A stretch of DNA of 64,000 bases from Ahaetulla prasina (GCF_028640845.1 NC_080540.1:168769752-168833751), one strand, 5' to 3'; shown: positions 22,423 to 33,790, counted from the first letter of the stretch. The notes: generated by a model not told the origin, from the sequence alone. Made by a program: numbers and translations.

Positions 22423-22674
22423 CAGTGGTGGGTTTCAAATTTTTTTACTACTGGTTCTGTGGGTGTGGCTTGGTGGGCATGGCATGGCTTGGTGGGCATG
22501 GCATGGGAAGGATGCTGTAAAATCTCCATTCCCTCCTGATCAGCTGGGATTTGGGAGGCAGAGAATAGATGGGGGCAGGCCAGTCAGAATTTTTACTAAC
22601 AGTTCTCTGAACTACTCAAAATTTCCACTACCGGTTCTCCAGAACTGGCCAGAACCTGCTGAAACCCACCTCTG
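22423..22674. mobile_element. hAT-type MITE (CAGTGGTGGGTTTCA family)
   Basis: Begins CAGTGGTGGGTTTCAAA and ends GAAACCCACCTCTG. The target sites GCCTAGAC (22415-22422) and GCCTAGAT (22675-22682) match in 7 of 8. It sits only about 20 bases past an NCKAP1L donor. Confidence 0.9.
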
Positions 22675-22682
22675 GCCTAGAT

Positions 22683-23333
22683 AGAACCATTCAGAATTGG
22701 GTTACAATGGGTTACCTTATTTTAATTTAATCCCTAGTATTAGTAAATGAGCTGATAGGTTTGAATTGTAATGCCCATTTGAAGCTCTAGCATTCCCACC
22801 AAGCCTAGCTTGGCTCAGGCACATTTTGAGCATGTGAATTGCAGCTGAAGTTTAAATCTGAAGATGTAGCAAATCTTATGAAGCAGAGAATAATGGAGGA
22901 ATCTTCAGTAATGATGGAGGAGGAGGAGGAGGAGCCACTTCCATATTGTTCATAAGCAAACTACATGGACCAGCAATTGAGTTTAGTACTAAAGTATTCA
23001 GAACCAAGACAGCATCAACACAGGGAACCTTAACATCCAGCCAGCCATTTCAAACATACTGTACAGTCTCATAGCGATAATACAAATATTTATTTATTTA
23101 TTTTTAAAAAAATAAGATCTACATTTAAGATCTTAAATGTAAGATCTTAAAGACACAACTTAAAACAAGACAGAAACACATGCTTTGCACATAAACTTCC
23201 TAGTTAGAATGTTCAGTATGTCGTAGAGTTTGGATCTTAGAACAATGGAAGTTTTGCAGTTCTCTCTCTCTCTCTGGCCTCAGCAGTGGCAGATAGTAAC
23301 AGGGAAATGTCCCAAAGGTGCTTTTTCAATAGG
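22683..23333. other. Intron sequence, unassigned
   Basis: Holds a GGA triplet run (about 22915-22932) and a short inverted repeat, 'taagatcttaaatgtaagatctta', near 23125-23150. Nothing else recognised. Confidence 0.4.
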
Positions 23334-23882
23334 TGTTGTGTCTTGCCTGCTCTCACAGCAGCCGGGGCCTTCTTATCTGCTCCCGAACACGGAGGAATGT
23401 ATGCCTCCCGGCCCCAGTCCTGGCTCCATGCCCAGACAAGCTGAAGAGGAGGGGGCACCTCCCGGTCCCAGCCCTGGCTCCATGCCCAAGCAGGCTGCAG
23501 AGGAGGGAGCACCCCCCGGCCCCAGCCCTGGCTCCATGCCCAGGCAAATGGAGCAGCTAGACCCCTCCCCCTCCACAGCATGTGAGCCTGAGGAAAGTTT
23601 ATTTCCAACAGCTGCTGATTGGAGTGACCCTCGCATCAGAAGACTGGATAGGCGGAGGCAACAGAAGGAAGGGAGGGGCAGGCCTTAATGAGTACTGAGT
23701 CATGGAGCCACACCCCATGGCCTATATAAAGGATCTGCTTTCTGGCAGTCTCTGAGTCAGGCAAAGTCGAACTTATCTTGCTGAAGTCACTTTCTGGTCT
23801 CCTGCCTGCTCTGAGGCCTGCAGAGGCAAGCCTGATTCGGATTTCCCTGACCCGGCCGTCAGCGGAGGAGTGGGACACGACA
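23334..23882 (+). mobile_element. Solo LTR with an internal 54-base tandem repeat
   Basis: A 549-base LTR from TGTTGTGTCTTG to GGGACACGACA with an exact target site, ATAGG, at 23329-23333 and 23883-23887. It carries a TATA-like 'cctatataaagg' near 23720. A frame open from the LTR start to 23688 includes three in-frame 54-base repeats (starting near 23403, 23457 and 23511), each coding a unit like PPGPSPGSMPRQAEEEGA, and ends with an Arg-rich stretch, DPRIRRLDRRRQQK. Internal viral genes are absent. Confidence 0.88.
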
Positions 23883-23887
23883 ATAGG

Positions 23888-24170
23888 CAAATAGACTTTC
23901 CTGGTTTTTTCTTTGAAGATGTTTCACTTCTCATCCAAGAAGATTCTTCAGCTCTGACAGGATAGTGGGGAATGGAAGGATTTATATTCCTTGCAGACAG
24001 CTGGACATTTGCATCCTTTTAGAGGGTCATTGAAGCACTTTAATGTTTAAACTTTAAAGTTTATCTGTGTCCTCAGGGTCACCTGAGTAGTGCTTCTGGT
24101 TCTTGTAGTCTGCAAGTTTTCCTCAGGAAATCCATTCAAAGGGTGTTCATCCCAAATTGTATAGCTCTAC
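23888..24170 (-). mobile_element. Penelope-like terminal fragment, reverse
   Basis: Read on the minus strand it contains CTGAAGA, a stem, TGAGAAGTGAAACATC and the tail CAGGAAAG. On + it continues 'ctctgacaggatagtggggaatggaaggatttatattccttgcagacagctgg', shared with 59480-59640. It directly abuts the solo LTR. Confidence 0.7.
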
Positions 24171-24696
24171 AGATGTCCAGCAGGGAAACGGCTCTTGGCT
24201 GTTTCTCAACCAACAGTTAGAAGACAGGGATGAACTTGTGACATCATACCAAATGGAGATAAAACTCTGCCTACTAAAGTCAAAGTGGATAAACGTCGGC
24301 CCATGGGCCCTCTATATCCTTCCTGGCCTTTTTCTGAATATATCTGAACTTTCCAAGACTATGCCACTAATTTCTGACAGCAAAATGTTGAAAATCAACA
24401 GTATCTTCAACAACAAAAGTAAATATAAATGTATGACAAGCATCCACTAAATTTAAGATAATTATTTCAGTAACTCCATCCCGGACAAGCATATTGAAAA
24501 TTCTGGTCTTAGTCTCTTGAGTGAGTTGTATTCATCAATGCCAGCCATGTAGTCTTCACTATTGCTTTTTTTTTTTTAAAGTCCACCAATAGGTTAAATG
24601 AGAAGGCTGAAATCTCTGTTGCAATTTCTATAATCAGAAGAGGATGAACCAATATCTGATGTCAATAAAAATGAATTCCTTTTGGTTTCCTTGCAG

Positions 24697-24794
24697 AAAT
24701 GAGAGCATTGGCTGAACTCCTTGGTCCTTATGGATTGAAGTTCCTAAGCGATAACCTCATGTGGCATGTCACCTCACAGATGGTGGAGCTAAAG
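24697..24794 (+). CDS. NCKAP1L: NCKAP1L exon, about residues 835-867
   Basis: Completes a Glu codon, then [27 protein letters not shown] and VELK. One of the most conserved blocks of the Nap1 family. It ends in phase 0 before GTATAA. Confidence 0.96.
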
Positions 24795-25192
24795 GTATAA
24801 AGCTCAGTTGAGAGGGGGAACAGATTGGAATCAGCTATTTTCTTACTTATTCTGGGCTCATGAAGCCATAATATAATTTATTTGGTTTGAGCAGAGTTTT
24901 TTGTGAGTCTCCTGCCATTCCTCATGGTGTAGTACAGTATATTAGGTGAGCTGACTGGTCTAGTTAGTCAACAGTGCCTTACTGCAGTGCATGAAACCTG
25001 CCTTTCGGATTAGAAGAAAAGGCACTGAGCAGAAGGTCTGGTTCTAGAAATTCTGCTAAGTTTCTCCGGGAGAGATTTGAAGATTGGCATATGGCTACTT
25101 CTCAAAGCAAACTGAAAAGCAGGCTGCTCAAGATAAATTTTGTACCATCTCCAGAGTCGTCATACAATATCACCAGGTTTCATTCTTTCCAG

Positions 25193-25286
25193 AAACTTGT
25201 GACTGAGAATATGGATATTTTGGTTCAGATCAGATCCAACTACTGCCATCCAGAGCAGATGGCAACGCTAATGCCCCGCCTAACAG
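25193..25286 (+). CDS. NCKAP1L: NCKAP1L exon, about residues 868-899
   Basis: After CATTCTTTCCAG it reads [17 protein letters not shown] and [21 protein letters not shown] is identical to HEM1 and differs from NCKAP1 (ENVDVLTQMRTS), which settles the paralogue. It ends with G (phase 1) before GTAATG. Confidence 0.96.
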
Positions 25287-25567
25287 GTAATGTTTCTGTA
25301 CTTATTCTTCTCTGCCTCAAGTATTCTGCAGTCATTGGTGAGACTAATAAGAGAATTCAGGATTTATCTGGTTTTTGGTTTTTAAAAGAAAACAGAGAGA
25401 AACCACAACTAAAGACGTCAAATCTGTTTTGACTCTGGGCTTTATTACTGACTTTTAAATGTACGTTTTTGGACCAAATCTTAGAATGGATGGTACTATG
25501 CCTCATTTCTCACTGGTTTGTTAATCCCAATATTTTAGAGATAATAAATTCATTAGGTTTGACTCAC

Positions 25568-25599
25568 ATAATAATAATAATAATAACAACAATAATAAT

Positions 25600-25633
<34 letters not shown>

Positions 25634-25634
25634 G
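25568..25634. repeat. AAT/AAC microsatellite at a CR1 3' end
   Basis: (ATA)n, (ACA)n and (AAC)n runs that form the 3' tail of the reverse-oriented CR1 next to them. Confidence 0.9.
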
Positions 25635-27460
25635 AGTTGGAAGGGACCTTGGATGCCTTCTAGTCCAACCCCCTGCCCAGGCAGGAAACCCTACACCATC
25701 TCAGACAGATGGTTATCCAACATTTTCTTTAAAATTTCCAGTGTTGGAGCATTCACAACTTCTGCAGGCAAGTCGTTCCACTTATTAATTGTTCTGTCAG
25801 GACAATTTCTCCTTAATTCTAAGTTGCTTCTTTCCTTGAACAGTTTCCACCCATTGCTTCTTGTTCTACCCTCAGGTGCTTTGGAGAATAGTTTGACTCC
25901 TTCTTCTTTGTGGCAACCCCTGAAATATTGGAACACTGCTATCATGTCTCCCCTAGTCCTTCTTTTTATTAAACTAGACATACCCAGTTCCTGCAACCAT
26001 TCTTCATATGTTTTAGCCTCTAGTCCCCTAATCATCTTTGTTGCTCTTCTCTGCACTCTTTCTACAGTCTCAACATCTTTTTTACATCGCGGTGACCAAA
26101 ACTGAATGCAGTATTCCAAGTGTGGCCTTACCAAGGCATTATAAAGTGGCACTAACACTTCACATGATCTTGATTCTATCCCTCTGTTTATGCAGCCCAG
26201 AACTGTGTTGGCTTTTTTAGCAGCTGCTGCACACTGCTGGCTCATATCTAAATGGTTGTCCACTAGGACTCCAAGATCCCTCTCACAGGTACTACTATTG
26301 AGCAGGGTACCACATATATGGTACCTGTGTATTTTGTTTTGTTTTTTGCCTAAATGTAGAACCTTACTTTTTTCACTGTTGAATTTCATTTTGTTAGATA
26401 GTGCCCAATGTTCAAGTCTGTCAAGATCCTTCTGTATCTTGAGCCTATCTTCTGGAGTGTTGGCTATTCCTGCCAGCTTGGTGTCATCTGCAAATTTGAT
26501 GAGTTCCCCATCTATTACCTCTTCCAAGTCATTGATGAAGATGTTGAAGAGTACTGGGCCTAAAACAGAGCCTTGGGGTACTCCACTGCATACTTCCCTC
26601 CATGTGGATGTAGTTCCATTGAGGACTACACGTTGAGTGCAGTTGGTCAGCCAGTTACAAAACCATCTGGTGGTGGTGCTGTCTAACCCACATTTTTCTA
26701 CTTTATCTAGTAGTAGGTTATGGTCTACTTTATCAAATGCTTTACTGAAGTCCAAGTAAATTATATCGACAGCATTCCTCTGGTCTACTAATTTTGTCAC
26801 TTTGTCAAAGAATGCAATAAGATTAGTCTGGCATGATCTGTTTTTGACAAACCCATGTTGGCCTTTGGTTATTACTTGATTTGCTTCTAGGTGTTCCGTG
26901 ATTGGTTGCTTGATTATCTTTTCCAGAATCTTCCCTGGTATTGAGGTCAGGCTGATAGATCTGTAGTTTCCTGGATCTGGTTTTTTTTCCCCTTTTTTGA
27001 AGATGGGAACTACATCACCTCTTTTCCAGTCCTCTGGCAGTTCCCCTGTGCTCCAGGATCTTTGAAAGATATAGTTCACTGGTTCTGAGATCTCATCTGC
27101 CAGTTCCTTCAGAACCTTGGGGTGTAATCCATCTGGTCCTGGTGACTTGAACTCGTTTAGGGTAGACAGGTGTTCACTTACCATTTTCTTCCCTATTTTA
27201 ACTTGTGTTCCTAATCTGTTTTTTGTGGTGCTGTTTTTGATAGGTTGGATTGTTTTTTCCTTTTGTGTAAAGACAGATGCAAAATATGAGTTAAGTAGAT
27301 CTGCTTTCTCTCTGTTACTTGTCATCTTCTTGCCACTTTCTCCCAGCAATGAGCCAATTGTTTTCCCCCAAGAACTCAGGATAGTGAGCATGACATTTCC
27401 GCCACCACTTTTTCTCACAAGAGCTCTGTGGCATAATGTGAGCTGAGAGAGCATGACCAT
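25635..27460 (-). mobile_element. CR1 LINE, 5'-truncated, with an open RT frame
   Basis: A frame of 589 codons (25691-27460, minus) encodes a CR1-type reverse transcriptase: SPGPDGLHPKVLKEL, GDVVPIFKKG, NYRSISL, the palm motif FSKAFDKVDH, SGVPQGSVLGPVLF, the catalytic box KFADDTKLAG, and a C-terminal region with RPHLEYC and W. The endonuclease domain and ORF1 are missing, so it cannot move by itself. The 3' untranslated part (CCAAGGTCCCTTCCAACTCTG on minus) and the triplet tail follow. It lies antisense in an NCKAP1L intron. The absence of stops over 1.77 kb implies a recent insertion. Confidence 0.93.
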
Positions 27461-27535
27461 TGACCACTCTCAAGTCACCTAGGAAGTTTTTATAGCTAAA
27501 TGTGGACTTGAAACTGGATTTTCTTTCTTCTATAG

Positions 27536-27734
27536 AAGGGCTGTCAAACTCAAGGCCCGCGGGGCTGCCCTGGAAGCAGCAAAGGACTGGCCTGCAGTGC
27601 TGCTGCCAGTACACTCAAGCCACCACAGGCGCCCCCAACATGAGTGACAGTGAGCTGGCCATGGCTACCCCAGCCCCCAGAGGTCAAACACAACCCTGAT
27701 GCAGCCCTCAATGAAATCGAGTTTGACGCCCCTG
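27536..27734. mobile_element. hAT-type MITE (CAGGGGTGTCAAACTC family)
   Basis: Ends AAGGGCTGTCAAACTC and GAGTTTGACGCCCCTG. The target sites TTCTATAG (27528-27535) and TTCTATAA (27735-27742) match in 7 of 8. A shorter relative of 20098-20432. Confidence 0.88.
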
Positions 27735-27935
27735 TTCTATAACACAATTTACCAAACTGTTTAGTAAAGCAGACTGAAAATTGGGTGTGGGGACAGAGCA
27801 AATTATGATGGCATAGTTTTGTCATGCATTACAGCATATTAGGACTGCTATATGGATATATCCTGAGACTAACTAATAGATTTGGATGGGATGGGTGGGG
27901 GGATGGGGAGGGAATGGAACAGAATAGAATATTAT

Positions 27936-28392
27936 TGTTCTGTCTCCTTCCCCACCTCGGAGTAATGAGCTGGCCTTCAGCCAGTGGATTTACGACTCTT
28001 ATCAGTCCTGGCAGAGAAATCACAGCTGCTTGCCAAAGTTCAAACCAAATGACTTGCAGAGTAAGACTTCAGCTCTCTTTGAAACGGTTCAGCTAATCTT
28101 TTGCTCCCCGTGGAGTGCGAGCAATCCCAAAGCTCTTTATATATCCTGTGGGGTGGGGCTCCTGCCCCACCCTTCCCTTTAATTATTATCAGCTGTGTCT
28201 GAAGGCATAGCCGGGGGAAGGGAGGAATCAGGGGATGATGGCCTCATTACGTCTTCCGACTGGTCTGGCTCTGGGTCCTGGAGCCGGGCCAAAGGCATCA
28301 GTGCTCCCGAGGTAAGCCTTACAGGCCCTTTCCCCTCACTCTCGGAGTCACTTTCGGGCATGGGGCCAGGTTTGGGGGCTGGAGTTACAAGA
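27936..28392 (-). mobile_element. Solo LTR, reverse orientation
   Basis: 457 bases, with the exact target site ATTAT at 27931-27935 and 28393-28397. On + it begins TGTTCTGTCTCC, the complement of the GGGACAGAACA end of the other LTRs. In LTR sense it holds an open frame (28179-28427, which begins outside the LTR) with MPESDSESEGKG, matching the LTRs at 9234 and 55425. A TATA-like motif (tttatatat on +) lies near 28137. Confidence 0.85.
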
Positions 28393-28567
28393 ATTATATT
28401 GCCAAACTTCCGTGCAGAGTTCCACAAAAGTGGTTTCAGATTCTAAATATATCTGACATCATTAGAAACTTACCAGCAGATGTAGCCTTGTAAAAGCTCC
28501 TGTTGTTCTAGACATTGGTTTTAGATATTGCAACTGTGTTCTGCTTGCTCTCTAAGATTGTTTAGAC

Positions 28568-28666
28568 CAGGGGTCTCCAACCTTGGCAGCTTTAAGCCTG
28601 GAGAATCTAAGAATTCTGGGAGTTGAAGTCTGCCAGGCTTAAAATTGCCTAGGTTGGAGACCTCTG
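28568..28666. mobile_element. Palindromic hAT-type MITE
   Basis: CAGGGGTCTCCAACC to TTGGAGACCTCTG with an exact target site, GTTTAGAC, at 28560-28567 and 28667-28674. The shortest copy in the window. Confidence 0.92.
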
Positions 28667-28924
28667 GTTTAGACTGTCTTGGTTTTCATAGAACTAACTC
28701 AACAACTTCTGTTGATGTTGGATAGTCTGTCCCATTAGATGCCTTCTAAAGATACTTATGGAATGACCATCGTTCCCAACTAGTGTGTCCTATGATAAGC
28801 TGGGTGATAGGGATTATGGACATTATACTTCAAATACAATCAAACACAGCAGCTTTGGAGAAGCTAAGCTAAAGACCTTGTGGCTCCTGGAAAATTGTGT
28901 CTGATCACAATCTCTTCTGTCCAG

Positions 28925-29007
28925 GCATAGATAACATTCTAAAAAGGATGACAATTATTGGGGAAATTCTGTGGTTCCGGTCAATGGCACAGGAGGGACT
29001 TCAAAAG
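28925..29007 (+). CDS. NCKAP1L: NCKAP1L exon, about residues 899-926
   Basis: After CTTCTGTCCAG it completes Gly, then IDNILKRMTIIGEILWF and RSMAQEGLQK. Human HEM1 has IGVILSFRAMAQEGL here, so the Trp is a lineage difference. It ends in phase 0 before GTAAGT. Confidence 0.95.
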
Positions 29008-29159
29008 GTAAGTGGTGGGACCCTGATACACATAGCTACAAACAACGGCTTGCTCCTTGCTTTGTTTTTTGGTGGAGGGAAGGCAATTAAATAGCAGCTT
29101 GTAAGCAAAAAGGGTAGATCCTATTTGTTGCCTCACCTCTTGCGTTCTAACCTGGACAG

Positions 29160-29240
29160 GTGTTCAGCAGTCATTGTCCTTTCATGATGGGACCCATTCA
29201 GTATTTGCAAGAGTTTGTCAATCCTGAGATGGACATAAAG
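29160..29240 (+). CDS. NCKAP1L: NCKAP1L exon, about residues 927-953
   Basis: An 81-base exon after [33 protein letters not shown] and MDIK. FSSHCPFxMGPI is the HEM1 pattern. Phase 0 at both ends. A 17-kb intron follows (donor GTAAAA). Confidence 0.95.
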
Positions 29241-29494
29241 GTAAAATTGTCAATGCTTTTCTTTCTCTTGTCGTATGAAGCCTGTAGCCAGGTGGGTCTA
29301 TTCTCTGTACTTTCTTAATGCTCTATTGGCAACAATACTGACTCTACCAGCACCATGGTCCTTGCTTTATCAGTATGCAGAGAAAATTGTGGAGGTGTAG
29401 GGGAGAATTTACTTTGCAAGTGCCTTTTATCAGTCATCCTAGAATGTGTACATCATGCTCACGCAAACAGTAATCTGAAAGGAAATTCCATATC

Positions 29495-30171
29495 CATATG
29501 GAGTCTGCCGATTAAGTTTAAATGCTAATTTTACCTTTAAAATGCCTTTAAAGGATGTTACAAAGAATGTCAGTAACCTTTAGCATTAATTCAATACATA
29601 TCTTACAAAAGAGCTGGTGAATCTCTTAGCATAGATTAGATAGGGACAGTCTTTGACAGGTTGGGAGCCGAAATTGCCAGCACAGCGGCAATTGGCCCAC
29701 GGGTCGCCAACCAGCACCTCAAATTCTCACTGTCAGAATTTGACTCCTTCCCTGTGTCAGAATGCCTTTTGGGAGCCGATTTCAGTTTTTTTAAAATAAA
29801 GGATGTCTTAAGGGTAGGCATGGTAACATTCTGGGAAGCCCCAATTTTAAAATCCCCCAAATGCTGAAATGGGCTGTGATTTATTTTCCCTAGTGATTGT
29901 GAATCAAGAACAGAAAATAGGGTAGCCTACTCTTTCTATGACTTCTTGAGAACACTTCCTGTGTATTTCTGGGAGGTTAAAAGTCTGAATTACAAGTCCC
30001 AACCCCTCAAACACTGTCCATACTTAATCTAAAATAAAAGATTCACCAGCTCTTTTGTAAGGTATATATTGAACTAATGCTAAAGATATTGGCATTCTTT
30101 GTAACACCTTTAAAGGCATCTTTCAGCACAGCTCTGAAAGTGCTAAATTTAGGAAATTTGTTATTTCAGTG
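29495..30171. repeat. Large imperfect fold-back (about 175-base arms)
   Basis: The sequence from about 29495 to 29671 is repeated in inverted form from about 29998 to 30171. Matching blocks include 'gctggtgaatctctta' with 'aaaagattcaccagc' and 'gacaggttggga' with 'tcccaacccctca'. Possibly an old MITE with long terminal inverted repeats. The loop, about 325 bases, has no similarity that I recognise. Confidence 0.7.
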
Positions 30172-30592
30172 TCCCAAAACTATATTCTCTGCATATTTAC
30201 AATCATTGCATCAAAGAGTGGAAGAGATGGAAGAGTGTAGCCCACTGGCTCACATTCCTATATTAGCTTTTAAGGCCCACCTTTCTACGACTCTGTCCAC
30301 TTTCCTTTTTTCTCTCTGTGCTGCTCTGTTAATGAGGCACCTTTTTCAGTAATAGTGTCTACTATCTTTTAAATGCATCGTGACTTTCTTCAGTTTAGAC
30401 TTAGTTGATGTTATGGCTGTGTCATTGCATTTTTTAGCATCTCTGGAGCATCATTCTATCTTGGCAGGTGATGTGCTGATGCATATTCTATCTCACACAC
30501 ATACACATAGCAGGCACAATTGAGCAAATTGTCTCTGTTTTCTATTAGATTAGATTTATTAGATTTTCATCCTGCCTTTATTACTTTATAGG

Positions 30593-30736
30593 CAGTGGTG
30601 GGTTGCTATTGTTTCGCCTCGGGTCCGGCGAACCGGTAGCGGCGGCGGCAAGCTCCGCCCACCTGCCTGGATGCTTCTGCACATGCGCGAGCGTGCGCAT
30701 GAGCAAACTGGTAGCAAACTAGATTGAAACCCACTA
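30593..30736. mobile_element. hAT-type MITE (CAGTGGTGGGTTGC family)
   Basis: Starts CAGTGGTGGGTTGC and ends GAAACCCACTA. The target sites TTTATAGG (30585-30592) and TTTATAGA (30737-30744) match in 7 of 8. CpG-rich interior ('gcgaaccggtagcggcggcggc'). Confidence 0.85.
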
Positions 30737-30744
30737 TTTATAGA

Positions 30745-30925
30745 TGACTCAAGGTGGCAAACATGTATAATTCATCCTCCTCTTCTTCCCCACAACTATT
30801 CTGTGAGGTTGGGCTGAGAGAGAGGACTGGCCCCAAATGATCCAGCTGGCTTTCATGTCTAAGATGGAAGTAGAACTCACTGGTTTCTAGGTCAGCATCT
30901 TCACCACTGCACCAGCTCCATTTGC
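30745..30925 (-). mobile_element. tRNA-derived SINE, reverse
   Basis: 'atccagctggctttcatgtctaagatggaagtagaactcactggtttctaggtcagcatcttcaccactgcaccagct' is the reverse of the SINE head/body seen at 36776. Boundaries are approximate. Confidence 0.6.
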
Positions 30926-31750
30926 TCTGTTTGATTTTTCTTTTGTAATCTTTCTAGGCAGTTGCAGGCTAGGTGTGGTACATAAGCAGACTGTTTTTCA
31001 ATCTGGCATTTTACTCTGATGGACAGTAGTTCTCCAAGATCTTTAGCCATATTTGGTAAATATTGGAGGGGGGTATGTGTTATGGCTTCTTCCACTGTGA
31101 AGTTTTAATTCGTAAGCCACCCAGAGGAACCATGTGTAAGTTGGACAGCCTTATACATTTGTTTAATAGATAAGTACATACTGTAAATAGATCGGATTGG
31201 TTTTAACTGGACATGCCAGGGATTGAATCTTGGACCTTCTGTATGAAGAGCAGATGCACTTGTTGAGCAATGGACATACACGAGCATTGTCTTCATACTT
31301 TATTGACAAGTGCTGTTTGAGCCCCAAATCTGTACTGTAGAAGGAGCTACATCAAAGCATTATTATATCTCTTGCTTAATCCCTTAATCCTCATTCCTGA
31401 CTGAGATGGACTGCATGAACTGCTGTGCTACTAACTGTGCTTTTCCATTACTTGGAGAGTTTAGCAGAAGTTCACCAGTGTCTCTGGAGAGCCCACAGCT
31501 CAATCTGTTTTAATTAGAGATGCCACAGAAGCAAATTTAGATCTTTATTTTGCCTTTTCCATGTCTGTGTCCTTGGTTTCTTGTTACTCAGCTTGCCACT
31601 TCCTCAGTTTTTGTCTATAAATCCAATCAGTTTTTGAAGCTTGTAAAGCGGTAAGTCAATCAGGCTTTCAGGTGAATTGGGACTTTCAGAATTCCCTGGG
31701 AAGACTCAGGATTTTAAGTCAGTCTTCCCCAAACTGTGTTCATCACAGTA
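30926..31750. other. Intron sequence, unassigned
   Basis: No gene or repeat recognised, apart from 'gtaagccacccagaggaacc' near 31111, which resembles a retroposon tail. Confidence 0.4.
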
Positions 31751-32094
31751 CAGGTAGTCCTCAACTTACAACAGTTCTTTTAGTGACCGTTTGAAGTTAC
31801 AGCAGAACTGAAAAAAGTGACTTAAGACATTTTTCACACTTAATGACCATTGCAGCATTCCCACGGTCACATGATTTACATTATGATGCTTGACGGCTGG
31901 TGCACACTTATGATGGTTGTAGTCATAAGTATGGGGTCCTGGGATCACTTTCTGACGAGGAAAGTCAATGGGGAAGCCAGATTCACTTAACAATGGTGTT
32001 ACTAATTTAACAACTGCAGTGATTCACTTAACAAATGTCTCACTTAGTGTCATAAATTCTGGCTCAGTTGTTGTCGTAAGTCAAGAACTACCTG
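31751..32094. mobile_element. MITE (CAGGTAGTCCTCAACTTA family), best copy
   Basis: Begins CAGGTAGTCCTCAACTTAC and ends GTAAGTCAAGAACTACCTG, imperfect terminal inverted repeats. It recurs (damaged) at 2735, 40597 and 56003. The superfamily is not certain. Confidence 0.8.
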
Positions 32095-32104
32095 AATTCA
32101 GTGA

Positions 32105-32360
32105 GAACATGTCTATGGAGATTCTCAGTCATCCAGGTCATGGTTGTCACAAGGTGCTTTTTTAAGAGGCAACTGGACTTTTGGGGGTTTTTTTGAAGAC
32201 GTTTTGCTTCTCGTCCAAGCAGCTTTCTGTTTTTTCTTTAAAGATGTTTCGCTTCTCATCTTTCAGAGCTGAAGAAGCTTCTTGGATGAGAAGCGAAATG
32301 TCTTCAGAAAAACCAGAAACTCCAGTTGCCTCTTGAAAAAACACCTTTGTGACAATGAGA
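32105..32360. mobile_element. Penelope-like terminal repeats, head-to-head
   Basis: Left part, reverse: 'ggcaactggacttttggggg', 'gaagacgttttgcttctcgtccaagcag'. Right part, forward: CTGAAGA-A-GCTTCT-TGGATG-AGAAGC-GAAATGTC (32269-32302), then 'aaccagaaactccagttgcctcttg'. The two halves are inverted copies, joined with no coding sequence between them. Confidence 0.8.
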
Positions 32361-32603
32361 TCATGGAAATTGGCACAGATGAAAGGATGGACTATTTGTA
32401 GCCTCAAGGCTCTATGTATGGAGTACCAGATAGTTTTACACATTGAAAAGAAAATGTGACAAGAGAAATGTTAAAGTTAGGAATACTATTTTAGTAAGAA
32501 AGTATTCTGGAGGCTAGTACTTGCAAAAATAGACAAGCTTTATTTTGGAAATAATAGAAGGCCTCAGCTACTTTAGTCTGTCTCTAGCTAAGAGCCTCTA
32601 GGA

Positions 32604-32738
32604 CAGGGGTCTCCAACCTTGGCAACTTTAAGCCTGGTAGACTTCAACTCCCAGTATTCCCCAGCCGGCTTTGCTGGCTGGGGAATTCTGGGAGTTGAAG
32701 TCCTCCAGGCTTAAAGTTGCCAAGGTTGGAGACCCCTG
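32604..32738. mobile_element. Palindromic hAT-type MITE
   Basis: CAGGGGTCTCCAACC to GGTTGGAGACCCCTG, nearly perfect inverted repeat, with an exact target site, CTCTAGGA, at 32596-32603 and 32739-32746. The least diverged copy. Confidence 0.95.
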
Positions 32739-32831
32739 CTCTAGGATGCTATCCTCCAACATGTAGAAAGAGTGGATCAGAAAAAGACCAGAAGTACAGA
32801 GATGAGATTCAAACGGGAAAGAGAAACTGAG

Positions 32832-32835
<4 letters not shown>

Positions 32836-32878
<43 letters not shown>

Positions 32879-32882
32879 AGGG
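32836..32882. repeat. AG dinucleotide microsatellite
   Basis: An (AG)n run followed by GGGA units. Confidence 0.95.
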
Positions 32883-32915
32883 AGTGTGGAAACGATGAGA
32901 ACCCTGAAAGTAGAA

Positions 32916-33790
32916 TAGAATTAGAATTAGAATAGAATTTATTGGCCAAGTGTGATTGGACACACAAGGAATTTGTCTTGGTGCATATGCTCTCAGTGTA
33001 CATAAAAGAAAAGATACCTCCATCAAGGTACAACATTTACAACACAAATGATGGTCATAGGGTACAGTTTAACACTTAATGATACAACACTTAATGATAA
33101 TCACAGCGCACAAATAAGCAATCAGGAACAATTAATATCAATATAAATCACAAGGATTACCAGTAACAAAGTTACAGTCATACTGTCATAAATGGAAAGA
33201 GATTGGTGATGGGAATGATGAGAAGATTAATAGTAGTGCAGATTTAGTAAATAGTTTGACAGTGTTGAGGGAATTATTTGTTTATCAGAGTGATGGCCTT
33301 CGGGAAAAAACTGTTCTTGTGTCTAGTTGTTCTGGTGTGCAGTGCTCTATAGCGTCGTTTTGAGGGTAGGAGTTGAAACAGTTTATGTCCAGGATGTGAG
33401 GGATCTGTAAATATTTTCACGGCCCTCTTCTTGATTCGTGCAGTATACAGGTCCTCAATGGAAGGCAGGTCAGTAACAATTATTTTTTCTGCAGTTCTAA
33501 TTATCTTCTGAAGTCTGTGTCTTTCTTGTTGGGTTGCAGAACCAAACCAGACAGTTATAGAGGTGCAAATGACAGACTCAATAATTCCTCTGTAGAACTG
33601 GACCAGCAGCTCCTTGGGCAGTTTGAGCTTTCTGAGTTGGCGCAGAAAGAACATTCTTTCTTGTCCTTTTTTGATGATGTTTTTGATGTTAGCTGTCCAT
33701 TTTAGATCTTGCGATATGATAGAACCTAGAAATTTGAAGGTTTCTACTGTTGATACTGTGTTGTCTAGTATTGTGAGAGGTGGAAGTATG
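32916..33790 (-). mobile_element. L2-like LINE, 3' end with a C-terminal RT frame
   Basis: The minus-strand frame at 33274-33654 (126 codons) encodes the C-terminal part of a Jockey/L2-type protein: LPKELLVQFYRGIIESV, TVWFGSATQQER, DPSHPGHKLFQLLPS and RTTRHKNSFFPKAI. The 3' untranslated region ends 'ttggccaataaattctatt' and 'attctaattc' on minus. Upstream frames continue as fragments to about 33790. I infer the L2 clade from the TxWFG and DPSHPxHKLF motifs. Confidence 0.8.

Noticed and set aside
26190..26636. A 148-codon + strand frame, and one of 150 codons at 25653-26105
   Set aside because: Antisense shadows of the CR1 reverse transcriptase frame.
32628..33047. A 139-codon minus frame
   Set aside because: Passes through a MITE, an AG microsatellite and a LINE tail. 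No protein family.
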